Shown: positions 6,049 to 11,656 of the stretch, one piece after another
Position numbering within the stretch: the first letter of the stretch is position 1
Layout: every line of letters starts with the position of its first letter
Assembly (NCBI GenBank): GCA_900769905.1
Contig: CAAGIL010000099.1
Location: forward strand, 1-11,656
DNA: 11,656 nucleotides
DNA from: Rikenellaceae bacterium
GTDB taxonomy: Bacteria; Bacteroidota; Bacteroidia; Bacteroidales; UBA932
Direction of reading: 5' to 3'
Program-made: the position numbers and the translations under genes
The notes under the pieces: generated by a model
What the model saw: the letters and a program-made list of their open reading frames with translations, nothing else
The model's database searches: none
Told to the model about the DNA's origin: nothing

Positions 6049-7301
6049 TAAAGATAATACCTGGAGGAAAGGGCCTTGAACGCTTCGGTGTCGGCATTCC
6101 AGTACTCCATTATGTCATCCACCATCATTGAAGACCCGAAAGTCGTCGACACATAGTCCGAGCCGCAGACCTTGTTGAACATAGGAAGCCGCTCGGACGA
6201 TGTTTTGAACGGGTTCCTGCCGTAAAGTTCCCACACCGCCTGCATCACGTAGAACTGTGTGAGGGTGATCGTGGCCTTGTCGTAATCGGTATAATAGTAC
6301 TGGACCCCGTGCACGAGTTTGCCGGAGAGCCGGCCTGAAGTCGGCTTGTAGTGTATGGTTCTCCAGGCCACCCCCGGCAGCGCATAGCTGTCAAGCTTTG
6401 CCTTGAGTTCGTCCGCATCCACCCACTCCTCCGCGAAGGTCGCGAAAGGCAGGGTATAGCCTATGCCTATGTTGAGGTAGTTGTACATTTCCCCTATCAA
6501 ACCAGCTGAAGGATAGCATATTGCGCTCTGCGGATAAGGTATGTTCGGGGAAGGCGACACCCACGGCAGCCCCGTGTCCTCAAAGAGCATATCCCGCTTC
6601 CAGCCCTGCATTGGCACCACGATGAGTTCGCACCTGCGCGCCTCTTCCTTCCCGTTCTGGCCACGGTTCAGGCCTTCCTCGTTGATGAGCATCGCAAGTT
6701 CGCCCACGGTAAGCCCATAGACATAAGGGATTTTGTACTGGCTCACGAAGGAGTGGTAGCCGTCCCGCACCAGCGGACCTTCCACCTTGTTGCCGCCCAG
6801 CGGGTTGGGACGGTCGAGCACCATCACCGGTATGTCCGCCTCGGCGCAGCTGCGCATCACCAGACCCAGGGTGGAGATGAAGGTGTAGGACCTGCTTCCC
6901 ACGTCCTGGATGTCGTAAATCATCAGGTCTATGCCTTCGAGCATTGCCCGGGTCGGCTGGCGGGTCGAGCCGTAGAGAGAGTGCACCGGTAGTCCGGTTT
7001 TGGAATCCCTGTCCTCCCTGACCTTTTCCCCGGCATACACGTCCCCGCGCACCCCGTGCTCAGGCGCAAACAGGGCCACGAGCTCCACGCCGGGAGCGTT
7101 GAAAAGTATGTCAATCGTGGATTCGAGCCGGCTGTCGACCCCCGAAGGGTTGGTCACCAGACCTACGCGCAGGCCTTTCAGCCCGCTGAATCTTCTCTCG
7201 CGCAGCACCTCAATGCCGGGTTTCACCTGTGCGCCCAGGGCTACTGAGCAGAGCAGCGCCGCCGCGCAAACAATGTTACGGAAATGGTTGCCAGACAACA
7301 T
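6045..7301 (-). CDS. namZ: Secreted DUF1343 / NamZ-type exo-beta-N-acetylmuramidase
   Basis: This is a DUF1343 (YbbC/NamZ, glycoside hydrolase GH171) protein. Characterised members remove MurNAc from the non-reducing end of peptide-free peptidoglycan fragments. The 418 residues start with a signal peptide (hydrophobic core about 9-22, likely cut after ALGA-24). Typical family blocks follow: GLRVGLVTNPSGVD (43-56), FAPEHGVRGD (78-87) with a conserved Glu-His pair, YDIQDVGSRSYTF (129-141), LDRPNPLGG (162-170), GLTVGELA (196-203), and a PSPNIPYPQSA segment (250-260). The frame stays open far upstream to 7910, but that part shadows the permease gene. The ATG at 7301 is chosen because it alone gives a signal peptide. 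The gene then overlaps the permease gene by 61 bases. It is the last gene of the operon and ends tail to tail with the lipoprotein peptidase gene, with no room for a separate terminator. Confidence 0.88.
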   Translation of the reverse strand: MLSGNHFRNIVCAAALLCSVALGAQVKPGIEVLRERRFSGLKGLRVGLVTNPSGVDSRLESTIDILFNAPGVELVALFAPEHGVRGDVYAGEKVREDRDSKTGLPVHSLYGSTRQPTRAMLEGIDLMIYDIQDVGSRSYTFISTLGLVMRSCAEADIPVMVLDRPNPLGGNKVEGPLVRDGYHSFVSQYKIPYVYGLTVGELAMLINEEGLNRGQNGKEEARRCELIVVPMQGWKRDMLFEDTGLPWVSPSPNIPYPQSAICYPSAGLIGEMYNYLNIGIGYTLPFATFAEEWVDADELKAKLDSYALPGVAWRTIHYKPTSGRLSGKLVHGVQYYYTDYDKATITLTQFYVMQAVWELYGRNPFKTSSERLPMFNKVCGSDYVSTTFGSSMMVDDIMEYWNADTEAFKALSSRYYLY

Positions 7302-8503
7302 ATCATTACAATTGTAAAAAATCCCACATATCCGGCGGCTTCCTGGAGCCAACCGGCAAACAGGCCCGGAATCATCATTGACAGGGCCATGAAGGCAGTG
7401 CAGATCGCGTAGTGCGAGGTGCAGTACTCCCCTTCCGAGAAACGCATCATATAGAGCATATAGGCAGTGAAGCCGAAGCCGTAGCCGAACTGGTCGAGCA
7501 CCACGCAGGCGTACACCACCCAGAGCGAAACAGGCTGAACCAGAGCCATATACAGATATACGGCGCAAGGCAGGGCGAGCGACAGGGACATAATCCACAT
7601 TGATTTTTTGAGCCCCTTGCGGGAGGCGTACAAACCTCCGAGTATGCCGCCCACGGTGAGCGCGATGACCCCGGCAGTGCCATAGACCAGGCCGGAGGTC
7701 GCAGTGCTCAGACCAAGTCCGCCGGCCTCCCGCGGATCCAGGAGGAAAGGCGTGAGCATCTTCACGGAGAGTGCTTCCGGGAGACGGTAGAGCAGCATGA
7801 ACGCGAGCGCGAGCCAGATTCCGTCCTTGCGGAAGAAGCTCACCCAGACGGAGGCGAAGTTGCGCATCACTTCGCGGCCGCTTCCCTTCGCAGGCTTGTC
7901 GGCAGCGCATTTCGGCAAGGCCGGGAAGTGCCAGAGCGTGATGAGGGCGAAAAGCAGGCAGCAGATAAGCAGGGTCAGCCTCCAGGCGCGCGGGATGTCC
8001 CCTCCCCTCTCCTCCAGCAGGCCTGCGATTACCACGATCACCCCCTGTCCGAACACGGAGGAGATGCGGTAGAAAGTGCTTCTGATGCCCACGAAGACGG
8101 ACTGGTCCTTCTTGTCGAGTGCAAGCATATAGAAACCGTCAGCCGAGATGTCATGGGTCGCCGAGGCGAAAGCGATGAGGTAGAAGACCACCAGGCTCAC
8201 GCCGAACACATTGGGGCTCACGGAAAGTGCGAGCAGGGCGAAGAGCGCACTCATCAGCAGCTCGGTGGAGAGTATCCACCAGCGTTTGGTGCGTATGATA
8301 TCCACGAAGGGGCTCCACAGGGGCTTGATGACCCAGGGGAGGTAGAGCAGAGAGGTATAGAGGGCGAGCTCGCCGTTCGGCATACCCAGGCGCTTGAACA
8401 TCGTGACCGAGATGACATTCACTATGAAATAAGGAATACCCTCCGCGAAGTACAGCGTGGGCACCCAGGCCCAGGGACTATTCAGAAATTTCCGCTCCGA
8501 CAT
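7241..8503 (-). CDS. AmpG-like MFS permease for muropeptides or amino sugars
   Basis: The 420-residue protein has about twelve hydrophobic segments, the usual MFS number. It begins with the AmpG-like stretch SPWAWVPTLYFAEGIPYF (about 9-26), and the loop after helix 2 has PLWSPFVDIIRTKRWW. AmpG-family permeases carry GlcNAc-anhydroMurNAc peptides, or in some Bacteroidota free MurNAc, across the inner membrane. The exact cargo is not decided by the sequence. Its neighbours are a SpoIID-containing fusion upstream, overlapping by 26 bases, and a NamZ-type muramidase downstream, overlapping by 61 bases. Together they argue strongly for import of peptidoglycan sugars. Similar gene neighbourhoods (YbbC/NamZ with an AmpG/MurT-type carrier) are known from Tannerella. 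The start at 8503 is the only one that keeps the conserved N-terminus. Confidence 0.87.
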   Translation of the reverse strand: MSERKFLNSPWAWVPTLYFAEGIPYFIVNVISVTMFKRLGMPNGELALYTSLLYLPWVIKPLWSPFVDIIRTKRWWILSTELLMSALFALLALSVSPNVFGVSLVVFYLIAFASATHDISADGFYMLALDKKDQSVFVGIRSTFYRISSVFGQGVIVVIAGLLEERGGDIPRAWRLTLLICCLLFALITLWHFPALPKCAADKPAKGSGREVMRNFASVWVSFFRKDGIWLALAFMLLYRLPEALSVKMLTPFLLDPREAGGLGLSTATSGLVYGTAGVIALTVGGILGGLYASRKGLKKSMWIMSLSLALPCAVYLYMALVQPVSLWVVYACVVLDQFGYGFGFTAYMLYMMRFSEGEYCTSHYAICTAFMALSMMIPGLFAGWLQEAAGYVGFFTIVMICCLATISVTLFARRRCSAQ

Positions 8504-10547
8504 AATAGTGCTTCAGTATCTGTTCATATCCGTAACCCTCCGATGCCATTACCGCCGCCCCGATTTGGCACAGGCCAACCCCGTGACCCCAGCCGCGACC
8601 GCGGAGCACGAATGCATCCGGAAGGCTTTCAATTTCGAAGGCCGAGCTCTTCAGATGACTCTCGCTCAGCGCTTTGCGTATTGCCAGCTCCTTGCCTATC
8701 ACCTTGCTTCCCAGGGTACCTGTGATCCTGAGGTACTTGATGCGTCCGGACGGGCCGCGCTCCAGCGCCTCCAGGGATTCGATTTCCCCCAGGTCCTCGC
8801 CCGTGCGCCTGCGTACGAGTTCGGATAGTTCCTTCCTGGTGTAGCGTACGCTCCAGTCGTGGAAGTCGCCCGTCTGGAGGTCGTAGTCATTGAGCACCTG
8901 GCCGAGTATCGCGGAGTTCTCGCAGTCGCAGAACTTGTCCTCCACGCTTCTGAGGTACTCCGAGTCCCTGTCTTCCCAGCAGGTGCTGAAAAGTTCCGTG
9001 CGCCCGCCGCAGCATTTGGAGTAGCGCGCATCGCAGAGTTCACCCTTGTATCGCAGCACCTGGCCCCAGGTCTGGTCTATCGCCTTGCGCACGTTGTCCC
9101 CCACCGCCATAGTGAGGCCCTGGTAGCGCTGGCAGTGGTCGTCCGCGCAGACATCGAAGTGCTCGTGGCCCGAAAGACCGTCCTCCAGCCTCGCCTTGAG
9201 CCAGCTTCTGGAGATGACGGCGTGCGCCTTGAGCAACTCAAGGGATGCGGACGACTTCATCTCCGAGGAGATGACACTCATCAGGTAATCCTCCATCCCG
9301 ACCCTGTTCACGGCCGTTATGTGGTCGCCTTCAACTATGAATTTCAGGCCTCCGGCGTACTTGAGCGTGCGTTTCTGCTCCCAGTGGAAGTCTATGCCTA
9401 TGGTGACATCGTAGAGTATGAACGAGGCCTCAGCGAAGAGCGTGGACAGTGTCATCGAGTCGAAATACAGCTCGTCGTAGAGCATTCCGTTGTAGGCTAT
9501 CCTGCCGTCGCACCAGCTCACCTTCTGCGGTCCGGCGCCGTCCGAGATGATCTCGAACCTTATCTCCTTTGCGGACATCAGACCCACGGAAATCCTTTCC
9601 TGGCTGCGGGTGAGGCGCCATTCTATCATTTTCTGTTCCTCCTCGCCTATGCACACCTCGGAGAGCATTTCCCCGAGTTGCGTGGCCTGCACCTTGTCGA
9701 AATCCTCCCTGTACGGGGCCACGAACACGCCCGCCATATCAGCCGCACCGGGGCTTATGGTCAGGTGGTCCTCGCCTTCGGCGTAGAAATGGTGGGAGCG
9801 TTTCGCGGAGCGCATCACCACGAAGCTGCGGAACTCCCCGTCCTTGACGTAGGAGTAGAGGTTGAACATAGGCTCAATCTCCCCTTCCGGGCGGTCGGTG
9901 CAGTCCAGGAGGCGGTAGAAGAGCTTCGCGAGCGACTTGCTGGTCCGGGCCTTGAGGGCGAACACCCCGCGAGTGAAGCCGCGGTAGCAGTAGAGGCTGG
10001 CATCCTTCACGCGGCCCAGTGCCTCAGGCGGGTTGTCGAGGAACGCGTCCACGGCCTCCTCAAGCGGGAGACTGTGCCTCGGAACAGCCTGGAAATGAAG
10101 GTGATCCGGGGCGGATGCACCCGAACTCGGGCCGTTGTAAAACACGAGGTAATCGGGGTACTTCGCAGCGAAATCCAGCATATCCGGGAAATGGTGCCAT
10201 ATCGCCTGGGGGATGTGCTCGTCGCGCACTATCACCAGGTGGCGTGGAAAGATGGGGTACGGGTTCACCTGTATGCGGTAGCCGCGTCCCTTGCGTCCCT
10301 CGAATTTGAGGTGGAACTGCTCCTTGGGACGGTTCCCGGCACAGAGGAAGCACTTGCGCGCGGCAATCGCCTCAGGAGAGGTGTCCGCTGTGGACGAAAT
10401 CACCCTCTGGGGATTGAACTGCACGCTGCAACCCAGCCCGCACACCTCCAACTCCTTGACACTGACCTTCTTCAATGCCCGGAAATTCCCGGATGCCAGA
10501 GGCCATACCGACAACTGGTCCTTTATGAATTTCTGCAATTCCTTCAT
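8478..10547 (-). CDS. Fusion: GalT/HIT-like (DUF4922-type) domain + SpoIID/LytB domain
   Basis: The 689-residue protein joins two domains. Residues about 1-315 resemble the GalT/Ap4A-phosphorylase branch of the HIT superfamily (DUF4922-like). They have a CFLC pair (66-69) at the place of the GalT zinc cysteines and GASAPDHLHFQ, with H149-x-H151-x-Q153 as the HxHxQ catalytic motif of nucleotidyl transfer or phosphorolysis. Residues about 320-689 are a SpoIID/LytB domain: EDYLMSVISSEM with likely catalytic Glu429, LKAHAVISRSWL, an H461/H463-C467-C472 cluster matching the zinc site of clostridial SpoIID, YSKCCGG (509-515), and GRGWGHGVGLCQ (650-661). SpoIID proteins are lytic transglycosylases or amidase enhancers acting on peptide-free glycan, normally outside the cytoplasm, but no signal peptide or membrane helix is visible here. 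A TTG at 10562 opens the frame. The ATG at 10547 is preferred, 63 bases after the Nudix stop. The 3' end overlaps the permease start by 26 bases. The domain calls are firm; the reaction is not known. Confidence 0.85.
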   Translation of the reverse strand: MKELQKFIKDQLSVWPLASGNFRALKKVSVKELEVCGLGCSVQFNPQRVISSTADTSPEAIAARKCFLCAGNRPKEQFHLKFEGRKGRGYRIQVNPYPIFPRHLVIVRDEHIPQAIWHHFPDMLDFAAKYPDYLVFYNGPSSGASAPDHLHFQAVPRHSLPLEEAVDAFLDNPPEALGRVKDASLYCYRGFTRGVFALKARTSKSLAKLFYRLLDCTDRPEGEIEPMFNLYSYVKDGEFRSFVVMRSAKRSHHFYAEGEDHLTISPGAADMAGVFVAPYREDFDKVQATQLGEMLSEVCIGEEEQKMIEWRLTRSQERISVGLMSAKEIRFEIISDGAGPQKVSWCDGRIAYNGMLYDELYFDSMTLSTLFAEASFILYDVTIGIDFHWEQKRTLKYAGGLKFIVEGDHITAVNRVGMEDYLMSVISSEMKSSASLELLKAHAVISRSWLKARLEDGLSGHEHFDVCADDHCQRYQGLTMAVGDNVRKAIDQTWGQVLRYKGELCDARYSKCCGGRTELFSTCWEDRDSEYLRSVEDKFCDCENSAILGQVLNDYDLQTGDFHDWSVRYTRKELSELVRRRTGEDLGEIESLEALERGPSGRIKYLRITGTLGSKVIGKELAIRKALSESHLKSSAFEIESLPDAFVLRGRGWGHGVGLCQIGAAVMASEGYGYEQILKHYYVGAEISE

Positions 10548-10610
10548 ATCCTGGTTTCGCAAGTAAACAATAAACTCAAGTTCCGCGGGAGCGCTAGGTT
10601 TGTCCGGGGC

Positions 10611-11180
10611 TCAGAGCAGGGCCTGCAACTGCACAGAAATCTTCCTGTACTCCTGCTCGAAGTTTGGAGTGAATACCCCCTTGCCCATCTTCGCCTCTAT
10701 CTCCTCCGGGCTCCAGTACCTGCCTGCGGCAACTTCCTCGCCGTCAGGGACCGGGTGGAAATCCCCCACGGTCGCAAACACGTTCACCAGTTCCTTTTCC
10801 ACCTTGGATTCGAAAACATAAGAGGTGATCCAGATGGGGTGGAAGTCGTGGAAATGCAGTTCCTCGGAGGCTTCGCGGAACAGGGCCTCGACCACCCACT
10901 CACCGTAGGAGATATGGCCTCCGACTGCGGTATCCCATTTCAGGGGAAGGAGGTCCTTGCTGGCGCTGCGCTGCTGGATGTAGATCTTGCCTTCGCGGTT
11001 GACGATGTGGAGATGGACCACGGGATGGAGGACTTTGGAGCCGGAGTGGCAGTAGGCTCTTGAGGCCTGCGCCTTGACCATTCCGTTTTCATCGACTATG
11101 GGGAGCATCTCTGAGGCGGAAGCCCTTCCGGCTCCGCGCACCAGGGGTGCAGGGTCATTCGGATATATAAGTTCAAGCAT
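10611..11180 (-). CDS. Nudix hydrolase, IDI/YfcD-like
   Basis: The 189-residue protein has a complete Nudix box at 88-110: Gly88, Glu94, then REASEEL (102-108) with the metal-binding Glu residues. His109 replaces the usual glycine near its end. The preceding region (VDENGMVKAQASRAYCHSG, then LHPVVHLHIVN and KWDTAVGGH) is characteristic of the Nudix group around isopentenyl-diphosphate isomerase and E. coli YfcD. Nudix enzymes cleave or rearrange nucleoside diphosphate-X and related compounds with Mg2+; the substrate here is unknown. It overlaps the upstream Pro/Glu/Gln-rich gene by 8 bases (ATG and TGA share ATGCTTGA), a sign of translational coupling. It is followed after 63 bases by the GalT-like/SpoIID fusion. 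A sugar-nucleotide or related housekeeping role in the same pathway is possible but unproven. Confidence 0.88.
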   Translation of the reverse strand: MLELIYPNDPAPLVRGAGRASASEMLPIVDENGMVKAQASRAYCHSGSKVLHPVVHLHIVNREGKIYIQQRSASKDLLPLKWDTAVGGHISYGEWVVEALFREASEELHFHDFHPIWITSYVFESKVEKELVNVFATVGDFHPVPDGEEVAAGRYWSPEEIEAKMGKGVFTPNFEQEYRKISVQLQALL

Positions 11181-11656
11181 TGATAATCCTCAGTTCTTCA
11201 GGGGTGTACAATATTGAATCTATGAAGTCCGGGGCCGCGTGGGCGAGTATTATGAATACGCCCAGGGCCACCGCCAGCAGCGCGACCACCACCAGCACCG
11301 CAATCCACCACCGCCTCCGCGGCCGGGTCTGCTGCCCGGGCTCTGGGTCCGCCTGGGCCTGCTCGGGCTCGGCTGTCGGCTCCGGATCAGGTTGCTGTTC
11401 GGGCTCCGCTTGGGCCTGCTCGGGTTGCGGTTCAGGCTCGGGCTCGGGCTGTTCCGGTTCGGTTTCCAGTTGCGCTGGTTCGATTTCTGGCTGCTCGGGC
11501 TCGGGTTGCACTGGTTGTGCTGATTGCACGAGCTCCGGATCGGGTTGCTGTTCCGGTTCAGGCTCTGTCTCAGGCTCTTGCATTGCCTGCGGGTCGAGCG
11601 GAATGTCAGCTCCGGAATAAGGTACCTGCTCCGGATCGAGGGGCACAAGCTCCCAC
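11173..11656 (-). CDS. Pro/Glu/Gln-rich single-pass membrane protein, 5' end missing
   Basis: The reading frame is open to the window edge, so the true start lies outside. A GTG at 11646 could serve but has nothing to favour it, and the frame continues upstream as WEL. About 160 residues are visible. An acidic low-complexity region rich in Pro, Glu and Gln (about 25-110) contains internal copies such as EPEQQPDPE and PEQAQA, each twice. Then come a basic RPRRRWW stop and one membrane helix (about 115-138), and a short tail ending TPEELRIINA. By the positive-inside rule the P/E/Q-rich part faces the cytoplasm and the tail faces the periplasm. The missing N-terminus may carry a folded domain, for example a zinc ribbon, as in similar Bacteroidota proteins, but this cannot be seen. 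The stop overlaps the Nudix start by 8 bases. Function unknown. Confidence 0.65.
   Translation of the reverse strand, partial: WELVPLDPEQVPYSGADIPLDPQAMQEPETEPEPEQQPDPELVQSAQPVQPEPEQPEIEPAQLETEPEQPEPEPEPQPEQAQAEPEQQPDPEPTAEPEQAQADPEPGQQTRPRRRWWIAVLVVVALLAVALGVFIILAHAAPDFIDSILYTPEELRIINA
11330..11590. repeat. Low-complexity Pro/Glu/Gln codon repeats
   Basis: Within the partial gene at the right edge, short G/C-rich words such as CGGGCTCGG and TTGCTGTTC recur. The segment around 11380-11405 returns in near-identical form around 11535-11560, encoding EPEQQPDPE both times. This suggests growth by slippage or unequal recombination. It also creates long open frames in other phases, which are shadows. 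Confidence 0.6.

Noticed and set aside
7302..7910. Upstream extension of the NamZ frame to 621 codons
   Set aside because: The extra 203 codons lie inside the permease gene in another frame, have no family similarity, and would bury the signal peptide in the middle of the protein.
10548..10610. Possible internal promoter between the Nudix gene and the SpoIID fusion
   Set aside because: No TAnnTTTG element with a properly spaced TTTG was found on the minus strand, so read-through from upstream is the simpler view.
8859..11063. A 734-codon open frame on the plus strand opposite the SpoIID fusion and the Nudix gene
   Set aside because: Its translation shows no domain-like pattern and is rich in Val, Leu, His, Glu and Arg, as expected for the complement of GC-rich coding sequence. 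The opposite frames carry clear conserved motifs throughout.

Overview
The window looks like chromosome from a Bacteroidota, probably a Bacteroidales species of medium to high GC. Four intergenic promoters fit the family-specific consensus (TTTG, a 19-20 base spacer, then TAnnTTTG), and Shine-Dalgarno sequences are weak or absent. The protein families also fit this phylum: a signal-peptide-II lipoprotein peptidase, an AmpG-like permease beside a DUF1343/NamZ-type enzyme, and a DUF4922-like/SpoIID fusion.

Layout. Positions 1-72 hold the 5' end of an exported protein on the minus strand. It has its own promoter and a long leader containing a perfect 15-bp inverted repeat. Upstream lies a two-gene regulator operon on the minus strand: a TetR-family repressor (1245-1865), then a WYL-type regulator (328-1230). 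Its promoter overlaps a 24-bp palindrome that is a good candidate for an autoregulatory operator. The stop codon of the WYL gene sits inside a 44-45 bp tandem repeat. Positions 1930-2412 carry no gene. They hold a regular array of 28-base imperfect palindromes spaced 51/63/51/63, followed by a GC-rich cluster of hairpins. Next comes a minus-strand pair, gpsA (2814-3815) and a DUF486 membrane protein (2413-2781). A divergent promoter region (3816-4017) then leads to a plus-strand lipoprotein metallopeptidase (4018-6048).

The right half (6045-11656) is one tightly packed minus-strand operon. In transcription order it encodes: the C-terminal part of a Pro/Glu/Gln-rich membrane-anchored protein, a Nudix hydrolase, a GalT/HIT-like (DUF4922-type) domain fused to a SpoIID/LytB domain, an AmpG-like MFS permease, and a secreted DUF1343/NamZ-type exo-N-acetylmuramidase. 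Three of the four junctions are coding overlaps (8, 26 and 61 bases). The set suggests scavenging or recycling of peptide-free peptidoglycan: NamZ trims MurNAc outside the cytoplasm and the permease imports the product. A SpoIID-type glycan-cleaving domain joined to a sugar-nucleotide-type transferase domain, with no visible signal peptide, may then process it inside the cell. The fusion's enzymatic role is the least explained and most interesting part of the window.
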